From Planktothricoides sp. SR001 (GTDB taxonomy: Bacteria > Cyanobacteriota > Cyanobacteriia > Cyanobacteriales > Laspinemataceae), in assembly GCF_001276715.1 (NCBI RefSeq), contig NZ_LIUQ01000002.1:82093-146092 (forward strand): 64,000 nucleotides of DNA, written 5' to 3'. The translations under genes and the position numbers were made by a program. This document shows, one piece after another, positions 44,814 to 54,786 of the stretch (positions are counted from its first letter, which is position 1; the number at the start of each line of letters is the position of its first letter). The notes under the pieces were generated by a model. That model saw only the letters and a list, made by a program, of their open reading frames with translations, had not been told where the DNA came from and made no database searches.

Positions 44814-45599
44814 ATGATCGACGAGCCTTTAATTGAATTAAAAGGAGTATCTAAGGCGTTTGGCGGGAAGGCCATCTTAGATGATGTCAATTTGATTATA
44901 AAAAAGCATGAAGCTTTGGGAATTATCGGCCCATCTGGGACGGGAAAATCAACAATTCTGAGGATTATCGCCGGTTTGCTGGAACCGGATAGTGGTGAGG
45001 TTTATGTCCAGGGGACTTTGCGGAAGCATTGGCTCGACGATCTCCAGGATCCGATTGGGATTGGGATGGTGTTTCAAAATGCGGCTTTGTTTGATTCGTT
45101 AACCGTTGATGAAAATATTGGCTTTTTGCTTTATCAGCATTCTAGGCTATCCCGTAAACAAATTAGAGAGTTGGTGAATCAAAAACTGGAAATGGTGGGT
45201 TTGCCGGGAATCGGCGATCGCTATCCCGCTGAACTTTCCGGGGGGATGCGGAAGCGAGTCAGTTTTGCCAGAGCGATTATGACCAACCCCCACAATCCCA
45301 GAGCCAACCCAGAGGTGTTACTGTACGATGAACCGACCGCAGGACTCGACCCGATCGCCTCAACGGTGATTGAAGACTTAATCCGAGATTTGCAAGCGGC
45401 AAAAGGCGGTTGTAGTACATACGTCATGGTGACACATCAAGATAGCACCATTCGTCGTACCACCGATAGAATTATCTTTTTGTATCAGGGCAAAGTCCAA
45501 TGGCAAGGAAGTGTGGAGCAAATCGATCGTGAAACCAATCCATTAGTTAAACAATTTTTTAGTGGCAGTGTGAGTGGACCGATTCAAGTGGTCGGGTAA
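44814..45599 (+). CDS. mlaF: ABC transporter ATP-binding protein, Mla/TGD-type lipid transport
   Basis: ATPase of a phospholipid or lipid-importing ABC system (MlaF/TGD3 type) moving lipids between the membranes. The 261-aa product has Walker A GPSGTGKST, Q-loop GMVFQNAALFDSLTV (typical of the Mla group), signature LSGGMRKRVSFARA, Walker B VLLYDEPTAGLDP and H-loop VMVTHQ. It is followed 230 bp later by the MCE protein gene on the same strand, supporting the assignment. The permease (MlaE) is not in the window. ATG at 44814. Confidence 0.92.
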   Translation: MIDEPLIELKGVSKAFGGKAILDDVNLIIKKHEALGIIGPSGTGKSTILRIIAGLLEPDSGEVYVQGTLRKHWLDDLQDPIGIGMVFQNAALFDSLTVDENIGFLLYQHSRLSRKQIRELVNQKLEMVGLPGIGDRYPAELSGGMRKRVSFARAIMTNPHNPRANPEVLLYDEPTAGLDPIASTVIEDLIRDLQAAKGGCSTYVMVTHQDSTIRRTTDRIIFLYQGKVQWQGSVEQIDRETNPLVKQFFSGSVSGPIQVVG

Positions 45600-45830
45600 A
45601 TCAAGTGGATCTCGTCCCAGTACCACCCAGTTCAAAATTGGTAGGAGCAATTCCTCAATTGCCCCGACTGAAATCGGTGAAATCATAAAATATTGCGTTA
45701 AATATTAAGTGAAGTATTAAATAAAATGTTAATTCAAGTATTAGATTAAATGTTAATTTAAATATTAGATTAAATCTTGGTTTAATTCTAGAGAAAATAA
45801 AACAGAGCGTGTTATTCAGGAGGAAATATT

Positions 45831-47285
45831 GTGTCGCGACGAATGATCAGAGAAGGCTCATTGGGCTTGTTAATTTTATTGGGTCTGGGTTTATTTGGCA
45901 GTTTTTTCCTGTGGTTGCGAGGATTTAGTTTCGGCAGACAATATTACACGGTAGTGGTTGAATTTCGGGATATTGCCAAACTGCAACTAGGCGCACCCGT
46001 GCGATACCGTGGGGTACAAATTGGTGCGGTTTCCGAGATTAATGCTCGTTCTAATCAAGTGGATGTGGAGATTCAAATTAGCCCAGCGACCCTACGGATT
46101 CCTAGACAAGTGAGGATTGAAGTCAGTCAGGCGGGATTTATTGGGGAAACTTCGATTGATATTTTTCCTTTCCAAGAGGTTTCGATCTCCGCTAGAAATA
46201 CGAATCCTTTAGACAAAAACTGTAAATCAGAGTTAATTATCTGCGATCGCGATCGGCTTCAAGGAGAAATCGGTGTCACCTTTGATGAACTATTACGCAA
46301 CTCCCTAGGCTTGAGCAAGTTATTTGCCAATCCCCAATTTTTTGGCAACCTCAACCAACTGATCCAAAACACCACCGTTGTCACCGCCGAGGTGACAGCC
46401 CTAAGTCGCGATCTTCAACAGTTAACCCAATTAACCGAAAAAGAATTGGCCAGGGTTTCCACCACCGCAGTTCAATCAGCAAATACCATTAATCAAGCGG
46501 TCACTCAAATTAGTGGCACCGTCAACGAATTAGGCACCACCGCCAAACAAGTCACCGCTTCCATTGATCGGATTAGCAGCACCGCCAATCAGGTTGGCAA
46601 TACCATTAGTCAATTTGGCGACACGGCCAATCAGGTTGGCAATACCATCGATCAGTTTGGCAGCACCGCCAATCAAATTGGCAATACCGTTGGTCAACTC
46701 CAAACCACCGCCAATGAACTCAACAGTTTAGTCCGAAATGTAAATGGATTGGTGGTCGCCAACCGTTCCACCTTAGTGCAAACTTTAAATAACTTGAGTC
46801 AAACCAGTGAAGACCTCCGGGTGGCGGTCAATCGTCTCGATCCCGCCATCTCCCAGGTAGAAACCGGATTAAATCAAGCTCAAATCCCTCAACTGCTGAC
46901 CAACTTACAGCAAGTCTCCGCTAATGCGGTTCAAGTTTCCAATGATGCCGCCCAAGCGACGGCTAATTTAAAAGACTTATCCAATCCCACCAATTTAATC
47001 TTGTTGCAACAAACCCTCGATTCGGCCAGGGCTACGTTTGAAAATGCTGAGAAAATTACCTCGGATTTAGATCGTTTAACCGGAGATCCGACATTTTTTA
47101 ATGATTTGCGCCAGTTGATCGACAGTCTGAATAATTTATTATCCGTGACCGAACAATTAGAAGAACAAACCGCGATCGCGCAGAATCTCGATCCCATCGT
47201 TAAAATCGTCAACGATCAAGCCACATCCTTGCCGGACATCAACCAATTACCATTACAAAATCCCCCCTCCCCCAAAGCCCCATAA
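45831..47285 (+). CDS. mlaD: MlaD-family (MCE domain) substrate-binding protein
   Basis: Partner of MlaF; MCE proteins form hexameric rings or tubes that pass lipids across the periplasm. A 484-aa protein with one N-terminal membrane helix (LGLLILLGLGLFGSFFLWL), an MCE domain (about 38-120) with VVEFRDIAKLQLGAPVRYRG and VQIGAVSEI, then a long coiled-coil tail. The tail has imperfect repeats such as TANQVGNTISQFGD/TANQVGNTIDQFGS (about residues 250-290). GTG start with AGGAGG 6 nt upstream. The tail repeats are also repeated at DNA level. Confidence 0.92.
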   Translation: MSRRMIREGSLGLLILLGLGLFGSFFLWLRGFSFGRQYYTVVVEFRDIAKLQLGAPVRYRGVQIGAVSEINARSNQVDVEIQISPATLRIPRQVRIEVSQAGFIGETSIDIFPFQEVSISARNTNPLDKNCKSELIICDRDRLQGEIGVTFDELLRNSLGLSKLFANPQFFGNLNQLIQNTTVVTAEVTALSRDLQQLTQLTEKELARVSTTAVQSANTINQAVTQISGTVNELGTTAKQVTASIDRISSTANQVGNTISQFGDTANQVGNTIDQFGSTANQIGNTVGQLQTTANELNSLVRNVNGLVVANRSTLVQTLNNLSQTSEDLRVAVNRLDPAISQVETGLNQAQIPQLLTNLQQVSANAVQVSNDAAQATANLKDLSNPTNLILLQQTLDSARATFENAEKITSDLDRLTGDPTFFNDLRQLIDSLNNLLSVTEQLEEQTAIAQNLDPIVKIVNDQATSLPDINQLPLQNPPSPKAP

Positions 47286-47340
47286 TTAATTATTTGTTTA
47301 TGGTGAATAGTGATTACAGATTCCCTTTTTAATCTTTAAT

Positions 47341-47499
47341 TTTGAATTTTGAATTTTGAATTTTGAATTTTGAATTTTGAATTTTGAATTTTGAATTTTG
47401 AATTTTGAATTTTGAATTTTGAATTTTGAATTTTGAATTTTGAATTTTGAATTTTGAATTTTGAATTTTGAATTTTGAAGTTTTACTCTTTACTCTTTG
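47341..47499. repeat. GAATTTT heptamer microsatellite, about 22 copies
   Basis: An essentially perfect array of the 7-mer TTTTGAA over about 159 bp, directly between mlaD and a DIP1984-type pseudogene. Such arrays are prone to slippage, so its length may vary between cells. Confidence 0.97.
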
Positions 47500-47502
47500 T
47501 TT

Positions 47503-47666
47503 CTAATTCTGCTAGGCTTTGGGGATTTTCTGGGGGTGCTTCCTCCTCTTGGATTTTGGCGGCATTGACTAAGCGCGATTCCCTCGCCTGAGCTTTCGCG
47601 CGATCGCCACTTTTCGATCCGCTTCTGATAATCCGCTCTTATAATTAAGGCTTCTGCTAATTTCAT
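47503..47666 (-). pseudogene. Fragment of a DIP1984 (septicolysin-like) family gene
   Basis: On the minus strand an ATG at 47666 starts MKLAEALIIRADYQKRIEK, the conserved N-terminus of the DIP1984 family. A frameshift within the HIP1-rich stretch separates it from VNAAKIQEEEAPPENPQSLA, which should follow. The remaining two-thirds of the gene are missing at the heptamer array. Confidence 0.65.
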
Positions 47667-47810
47667 ATCACCTTTTTGGTTAAATAAACTACAAATTTAA
47701 TCTTTTTTTGTAATTAGTTATTTGCCCTTCGGAAGTATAGATTAAAACAAATCAGGTGGGGAAATTTCCGCCACCTGATAGGGTTAATCTATGGGGTTAA
47801 TCTATGGGGG

Positions 47811-48137
47811 TTAATCCTCTGGGGATAAGCTGCTGGCATTAATCCCAAATAGATTTTCCAGTTGGTCCGTTGACCAAGATTCTGTGCGGTAGGCGATCGC
47901 AGAAATGGAGGACAAGCGGATTAACCAAGCGGTACTTTCATAGGACGCTTCTTCTTGTTCGTCTTCGTAAAACGTTCCTAACACCAGAATTTCCAGAAAT
48001 TCTCGATTGAGATTGATTGGTACACCACTAAAACTTCTTTCTTCTGTTTCAATCCAAACTTGAGTACCTCGATCAAGTGCTTCTTGTAGTCTTTGATAGA
48101 GGAGATTTGATTTTTTGACCTTGGTTTTTTTTCCCAC
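47811..48137 (-). CDS. Small conserved-looking hypothetical protein
   Basis: A 108-aa product with GTG start at 48137, supported by AAGGA nine nt upstream; a TTG at 48170 would add 11 residues. It contains NLLYQRLQEALDRGTQVWIE and LNREFLEILVLGTFYEDEQE, with SAWLIRLSSISAIAY-like beta strands, suggesting a small Sm-like or beta-barrel fold. It lies downstream of the Ro60-like gene on the same strand with an 111-bp gap. No function recognised. Confidence 0.6.
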   Translation of the reverse strand: MGKKTKVKKSNLLYQRLQEALDRGTQVWIETEERSFSGVPINLNREFLEILVLGTFYEDEQEEASYESTAWLIRLSSISAIAYRTESWSTDQLENLFGINASSLSPED

Positions 48138-48248
48138 GGTGTTTTTCCTTATGGAAATGTCAGTGGACAAGCGATCGTGTCAAGGAGAGAAAATGCTGAG
48201 AGTTAATACACTTTTGGCATATTATGAGCCTTCTCCCCTTGAAGTGAA

Positions 48249-49685
<1,437 letters not shown>

Positions 49686-49745
49686 TCACCTCTTATGGTT
49701 CAAAATAACTAAGGAAGCAGATGTCGCCCACTCTAAAAAAAGAGT

Positions 49746-49898
49746 GCCGCGCAAGTTTTAGCCGGAAAGTATTAGCCTGTGCTGACATAGAAACCGGGTT
49801 TCTGAAAAAAAACAATTTCATCCTCAGATGAGACAAAAAAACCCGGTTTATAAAATTAAATCGTTCAGCCCTGTAAACCTTCCTAATTTGGGCGCAGC
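49746..49898 (-). ncRNA. Candidate Y RNA D, interrupted by a palindromic repeat
   Basis: Terminal stem GCTGCGC (49892-49898)/GCGCGGC (49746-49752), 7 bp on the minus strand with a GU pair. The 3' strand reads AAAACTTGCGCGG with the ACUUG motif shared by the elements at 50735, 50952 and 51411. The 5' side GCGCCCAAATTAGGAAGG TTTAC parallels GCGCCCTAACTAAAAAAGC TTAC of element B. A GAAACCCGGTTTC pair fills the inner loop. A TTTTTTT run follows 4 nt after the stem. It lies 64 nt upstream of the Ro60-like gene. Confidence 0.45.
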
Positions 49899-49971
49899 GA
49901 CAATATGTTTTGGTGAAAATAATTTGACAATTTGACAATTTGACAATTTGACAATATTTGTGAATTATTTT

Positions 49972-50439
49972 TTAATGCGGACAGCCAAACGGTGATCCTT
50001 TGTCGGTCAGGAGTCGCAAAGGATAAATTGGCCCGCCGCTGGCCAAATAATCACAAATTTCGCACACTTCCTGGGCTCTCAAGGGTAATTTTTTCATCTC
50101 TTCTCGACAAAACCAACCAGCCCTTAAGGATTCGTGATCCGCAATACTTTTTGGCGCCGTATCGTCCAAGGGATGCGCCAAAAAAATCACCCGAAACCGG
50201 GCTTTATCCTTAACAGGAGTATGCTCGATTCTTAAAATTCCATCCAGGGCAATGGGAATTCCCCCTTCTTCTAGCGTTTCCCTGACTGCCGCTGCCATCA
50301 AAGTTTCTCCTGGATCCACTTTTCCATGCGGAAAATACCAATTCTGACCGTATTTCGGTTCCTGAATTAACAGAAACCGATGGTGATAACGGACAACAAC
50401 TAGGACAAAATAAAAGGTGATAATCGGCTGACGCGACAT
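49972..50439 (-). CDS. NUDIX hydrolase
   Basis: A 155-aa hydrolase of nucleoside diphosphate-linked compounds. The complete Nudix box is present: GKVDPGETLMAAAVRETLEEGG (split here: G-x5-E-x7-RExxEEGG, about residues 39-60), preceded by NWYFPHGK. Substrate unknown; RNA cap, ADP-ribose and dinucleotide types are all possible. The ATG at 50439 (MSRQPIITFYFVL) is the real start. The 90-residue upstream extension is translated from a 14-mer repeat. It lies inside the Ro60/Y-RNA cluster on the same strand. Confidence 0.88.
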   Translation of the reverse strand: MSRQPIITFYFVLVVVRYHHRFLLIQEPKYGQNWYFPHGKVDPGETLMAAAVRETLEEGGIPIALDGILRIEHTPVKDKARFRVIFLAHPLDDTAPKSIADHESLRAGWFCREEMKKLPLRAQEVCEICDYLASGGPIYPLRLLTDKGSPFGCPH

Positions 50440-50479
50440 GGAATTGAGCGGCTTCCAGGAGCGATCGGGTTTAGTGTTT

Positions 50480-50700
50480 GGTAAATATTGCTTGGTAAAT
50501 ATTGCTTGGTAAATATTGCTTGGTAAATATTGCTTGGTAAATATTGCTTGGTAAATATTGTTTGGTAAATATTGTTTGGTAAATATTGTTTGGTAAATAT
50601 TGCTTGGTAAATATTGCTTGGCAAATATTGTTTGGCAAATATTGTTTGGCAAATATTGTTTGGCAAATATTGTTTGGCAAATATTGTTTGGCAAATATTG
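50480..50700. repeat. Tandem 14-mer repeat, about 16 copies
   Basis: Sixteen units of GGTAAATATTGCTT or GGCAAATATTGTTT, with the two variants arranged in blocks. All three minus-strand frames stay open across the array and fuse to the NUDIX frame, giving a 14-residue protein repeat (PNNICQTIFAKQYL) that is probably not translated. Confidence 0.97.
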
Positions 50701-50734
50701 AAAATTCAAGCAAAATCAAGCCAAATTAAATAGG

Positions 50735-50814
50735 TGACTCCGTACAAGTTTAGAAAGCTATTGGCTCGAATGGAAATCAAGGGTGTAAGCTTTCTGGGTT
50801 AGGGTACGGAGTCA
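50735..50814 (-). ncRNA. Candidate Y RNA A (short form)
   Basis: Outer stem TGACTCCGTAC (50804-50814 complement)/GTACGGAGTCA, 11 perfect base pairs. An asymmetric internal loop (5' CCTAACCC, 3' AAACTT) is followed by an inner stem AGAAAGCT/AGCTTTCT and a loop of about 26 nt. Length about 80 nt. The ACUUG on the 3' strand next to the outer stem is the hallmark also seen in vertebrate and bacterial Y RNAs. Confidence 0.65.
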
Positions 50815-50951
50815 TTGTTCCTGATTGATTTTAAAAGGTTCTTCTGTTTATGATTCGCCTATCGCAGATATTTCTGAGCAAATCAGTGCGATCAAACATC
50901 AGCAAGTTGTTAAAGAATCTAAACAACATTAACCGAGTGGATGATTAAAAG

Positions 50952-51080
50952 ACACCCCGCGCAAGTAAAAAAAGCCGTGGTTTCATACGCAGGAATTGAA
51001 CCTGCATCATCCTGATCTTAAGTCAAGCGCCTATACCATTTGGCTAGTATGTAAGCTTTTTTAGTTAGGGCGCGAGATGT
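50952..51080 (-). ncRNA. Candidate Y RNA B with tRNA-like domain (YrlA-like)
   Basis: Outer stem ACATCTCGCGC/GCGCGGGGTGT, 11 bp with two GU pairs; 5' loop CCTAAC and 3' ACTTG as in A and C; inner stem AAAAAAGC/GGCTTTTTT. It encloses a tRNA mimic: D-arm GCCAAATGGTATAGGC, anticodon-like arm CTTGA-CTTAAGA-TCAGG, T-arm GCAGG-TTCAATT-CCTGC and acceptor-like TACATAC/GTATGAA with a mismatch. A tRNA finder may call it tRNA-Leu(UAA), but the variable arm is too short for Leu and the acceptor is flanked by a long stem. Confidence 0.7.
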
Positions 51081-51337
51081 ATATTTCAACCATAGCACAT
51101 TCTCTCGGTAATTATGTAAAGCTTTGTTGACAAATTGGCCGGAACAAATGCCGGAACAAATTTTTCCCTTTCTCACTGCTGACTGGCAATAGGGGACTTT
51201 TTGGCATTTGGCAAAATCCCGCTACCTGAAAGCCCGTTTTCTGAGTATATATGCTGATTATCTGAACCCTGAACCATCCAAAGGCAAACGGATTTCTAGG
51301 GGTCAAACTCAGATCGCAGAATTAATCACATAATCAC

Positions 51338-51381
51338 TCACATAATGTCACACATAATGTCACATATAATGTCACATATTT
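51338..51381. repeat. Tandem CACATAATGT decamer-like repeat
   Basis: About four units of CACATAATGTCA / CACATATAATGT between the two tRNA-like RNA elements. Confidence 0.8.
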
Positions 51382-51410
51382 GATCAGATAATTGGCAGCG
51401 AGGAAAAAAA

Positions 51411-51551
51411 GACTTCGCGCAAGTTCAAAAAGCTGTTGTTTCATAGGCAGGATTTGAACCTACGAACTCACGATTGAGTTACTTGATTGACTGTCAAGCG
51501 CCTTAAACCACTAGGCAAGTATGTAAGCTTTTTGCGTCAGGGCGCGAAGTC
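51411..51551 (-). ncRNA. Candidate Y RNA C with tRNA-like domain (YrlA-like)
   Basis: Outer stem GACTTCGCGC/GCGCGAAGTC, 10 perfect bp; 5' CCTGACGC and 3' GAACTTG; inner stem CAAAAAGCT/AGCTTTTTG. It encloses D-arm GCC...GGC with AGTGGTTTAA loop, anticodon-like arm CTTGA-CAGTCAA-TCAAG (A instead of U at position 33), a long variable arm AACTCA-ATCG-TGAGTT, and T-arm GTAGG-TTCAAAT-CCTGC. The missing U33 and the closing stem argue against a functional tRNA and for a tRNA-mimicking Y RNA. Homologous with B throughout. Confidence 0.7.
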
Positions 51552-51646
51552 TAGCTATCTGTAATCTGGCAGATAATCAACGCATATCTTGATGCTTTTC
51601 TGGTAATTCAATTTTTAGATAAATCATGGAAAAATTCGGTAAATAT

Positions 51647-52672
<1,026 letters not shown>

Positions 52673-53611
52673 ATGACTTATATCATTGCCACGACGAACA
52701 TGAAGGGTGGAGTGGGTAAAACCACATTAACCGTTAATTTAGGGGCAAGTTTAGCGAAAGATCACGGCAAACGGGTTTTAGTGGTTGATTTAGACACCCA
52801 AATCAGTGCTACCCTGAGTCTGGTGTCAACCCAGGAATTTGCCAAACTGCGTCAAGAAAACCGCACTTTAAAACATTTGGTCAACCAAATTATCCAACCG
52901 ATTAATCAGACAAAGATTAATATTCACGATGTGATTAAGTCATATATATCCAATGTGAAAGGATTTGATTTATTGCCCGGAGATATTGACTTGTATGATG
53001 AATATTTGGTATCGGAAATGCTACACGAGAAAGCCATCCGCTTGGGTAAAGATAAATTTGATACGGTTTGGAATATTTTGGAAAGCAGTTTAATCTTTGA
53101 TATTTTAAAGCCAGTCTTTTCTGATTATGATTTTATTATTTTAGATTGTGCTCCCGGCTACAATTTGATTACTCGGAGTGCTTTGGTTTGTAGTGATTTT
53201 TACTTGATGCCTGCACGTCCTGAGCCTTTATCAATTATTGGCATTCAGTTACTTGAAAGAAGATTAAAACAATTGAAAGAGATTTATAAATATACCCAGC
53301 CTCTCCAGCTAGAACTCTTGGGGATTGCCTTTACGATGTCGGGAAATTTAATGACTGGGAAGTATTATAAACAAGTGATGCAGAGAGTTTATGAAGATTT
53401 CGGCCAAAGCAAAATTTTTAAAACTCGCATCCCGATGGATTTTAAGGTGTCTAAGTCGGTGGATAGTTTTTTGCCGGTGGTTTTCAGCGATCCCACCTCA
53501 TCAGCCTCTAAAGCTTTCAAAAAAATGACTACAGAACTTTTAGAGAAAGTTCAAATTGCTGTTGATATGAAACAACAAAAAACTAAGTTAAATTTAGTTA
53601 ATTTAGATTAG
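52673..53611 (+). CDS. ParA-family ATPase (no ParB partner)
   Basis: A deviant Walker-type ATPase that positions DNA or protein cargo. The 312-aa protein begins MTYIIATTNMKGGVGKTTLT with the KGGVGKTT P-loop, then VLVVDLDTQISATLSL (Walker A' type) and FIILDCAPGYNLITRSAL. The start is the ATG at 52673 with GAGGA upstream; a TTG at 52610 is less likely. No parB or centromere-like repeats follow, so it may be a remnant of a plasmid or integrated element or an orphan positioning ATPase. Confidence 0.88.
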   Translation: MTYIIATTNMKGGVGKTTLTVNLGASLAKDHGKRVLVVDLDTQISATLSLVSTQEFAKLRQENRTLKHLVNQIIQPINQTKINIHDVIKSYISNVKGFDLLPGDIDLYDEYLVSEMLHEKAIRLGKDKFDTVWNILESSLIFDILKPVFSDYDFIILDCAPGYNLITRSALVCSDFYLMPARPEPLSIIGIQLLERRLKQLKEIYKYTQPLQLELLGIAFTMSGNLMTGKYYKQVMQRVYEDFGQSKIFKTRIPMDFKVSKSVDSFLPVVFSDPTSSASKAFKKMTTELLEKVQIAVDMKQQKTKLNLVNLD

Positions 53612-53714
53612 TTGATTTTCCTTAATTGATCGTAAGTTAGCGATAGATAATTATCTAGCAGAAAGAAGCGATCGCGTTTTTCTGCTATCCAAAAATTCTA
53701 TCCATAAAATAGAA

Positions 53715-53756
53715 GGCAAACAAGACGGATTGGGGGATTAATCCGTCTTGTTTGCC
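53715..53756. repeat. GGCAAACAAGACGGAT inverted repeat
   Basis: Sixteen-bp perfect arms (53715-53730/53741-53756) with a 10-nt loop, after parA. A related piece (CCGTCCTGTTTGCCAGAATTG) split over 20806-20826 precedes dndE. Confidence 0.85.
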
Positions 53757-53840
53757 GGAATTGTCTAATGTTGGGTTTCGTCGATGGCGGACCCAACCTA
53801 AGAATAAAGCTTATTTTAGCCCGTGGCACTACCGCGAAGG

Positions 53841-54239
53841 TTATGCAGTTTTTTCTTTCACGGAACGACCATAAGGTTTAATCACTTTCAGATTGGGAAT
53901 AACCTGATATTTTTTTACATTTAAGGTGCAAAGAGTGGCGGATCTTTCTATGGCACAAACGGCAATTTCTGCGTCAATTGACCCTAAGCCATAGGATAAA
54001 CATTGAGGATAATAAGCGGAAGCTTTGGCGGATTCTTCCCGCGTTGGCCAAATAATCGGTAAAGGGGCAATGAACTGAAACATCTGATGGACTTGTTCCT
54101 GATTTCTGACGATTTCCATTAACTCCTGGAAAACCGTATAGGTAATCATCGGCACTTCGGTTAAGGTGCTAAACCAAGCGATCGCCTGTTTATTACCTTT
54201 CAATACATCCAGTAAAATATCCGTATTTAATATATACAT
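53841..54239 (-). CDS. VapC-type PIN-domain toxin
   Basis: A 132-aa predicted RNase toxin starting MYILNTDILLDVLKGN with the first acidic residue; a Glu in VFQELMEI; an Asp in SIDAEIAVCAI and a final CTLNVKKYQVI. The last PIN acid, usually Asp in xTxDxxxF, appears as Asn (LNVKKY), common in this subgroup. It lies 18 bp after its antitoxin on the same strand. Confidence 0.82.
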   Translation of the reverse strand: MYILNTDILLDVLKGNKQAIAWFSTLTEVPMITYTVFQELMEIVRNQEQVHQMFQFIAPLPIIWPTREESAKASAYYPQCLSYGLGSIDAEIAVCAIERSATLCTLNVKKYQVIPNLKVIKPYGRSVKEKTA

Positions 54240-54257
54240 AACATTGCTTTTTTATGG

Positions 54258-54509
54258 TTAAAGAAATTCCGCTTGACTGCGGAGTTGACTAGCATATTTT
54301 TGAGGATTTGTAATGTCAGGACGAGAACCAATCACGCCCGCTGCTTGCCAGTAAGCAATTAATTCTCTGCCGTTTTTGGGTGGATGATTAAAAACTTGTC
54401 GGACTGAGAGCAGATGCACAATATATTCCGATAAAGGTAACTTAATTTGTGCCGCTTCTTTAGCTAGTTCTGCTTCTAATTCCGGGGGTAAATCTAGAGG
54501 AATTGTCAT
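54258..54509 (-). CDS. Antitoxin of the VapBC pair
   Basis: An 83-aa protein (MTIPLDLPPELEAELAKEAA) with an RHH-like start, SEYIVHLLSVRQVF and a conserved-looking tail GVIGSRPDITNPQKYASQLR. Such proteins precede PIN toxins in cyanobacteria. ATG at 54509. Neutralises the toxin by binding and represses the operon, by analogy. Confidence 0.75.
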   Translation of the reverse strand: MTIPLDLPPELEAELAKEAAQIKLPLSEYIVHLLSVRQVFNHPPKNGRELIAYWQAAGVIGSRPDITNPQKYASQLRSQAEFL

Positions 54510-54660
54510 GGGATTAATTTGGGGATATAGGGTTAAAAAGGGGAACGGGGAACAGTTATCAGGGAACGGGAAGGAGCAGATAACCTTTGCCTGTTGCCTT
54601 GATAGCGTTTGTCTTTTGTAAATGGAAGGCGGGGTCTAGGGGGGATTTTGAGAATTTTGT

Positions 54661-54730
54661 AGGGGCGAAGCATTCTGGCAGTGAACTTATCGGTTTTTAC
54701 AATTAACTCTTTACCCGAATGCTTCGCCCT
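54661..54730. repeat. AGGGGCGAAGCATTC inverted repeat
   Basis: AGGGGCGAAGCATTC (54661-54675) pairs with GAATGCTTCGCCCT (54717-54730). It lies between the Uma2 and VapBC genes; same family type as 21353. Confidence 0.75.
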
Positions 54731-54786
54731 ATTATCTAGGGTCAAGATCGCGCCCCTACAAGCACTTGTGATAGATCCAAGTTAGT

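Noticed and set aside
49693-49938. 81-codon minus-strand frame
   Set aside because: It crosses two palindrome copies and the candidate RNA element; no ribosome binding site.
50983-51056. Ordinary tRNA-Leu(UAA) gene
   Set aside because: Short variable arm, mismatch in the acceptor and a long outer stem shared with two other elements argue against a decoding tRNA.
51438-51523. Ordinary tRNA gene (Asp GUC or Leu/Ser type)
   Set aside because: No U33, anticodon and variable arm imply different amino acids, and the domain is enclosed by the conserved Y-RNA-type stem.
53841-54509. Defence island around ParA, VapBC and Uma2
   Set aside because: The genes are individually common in cyanobacteria, and no integrase, restriction or abortive-infection core gene was seen between them.
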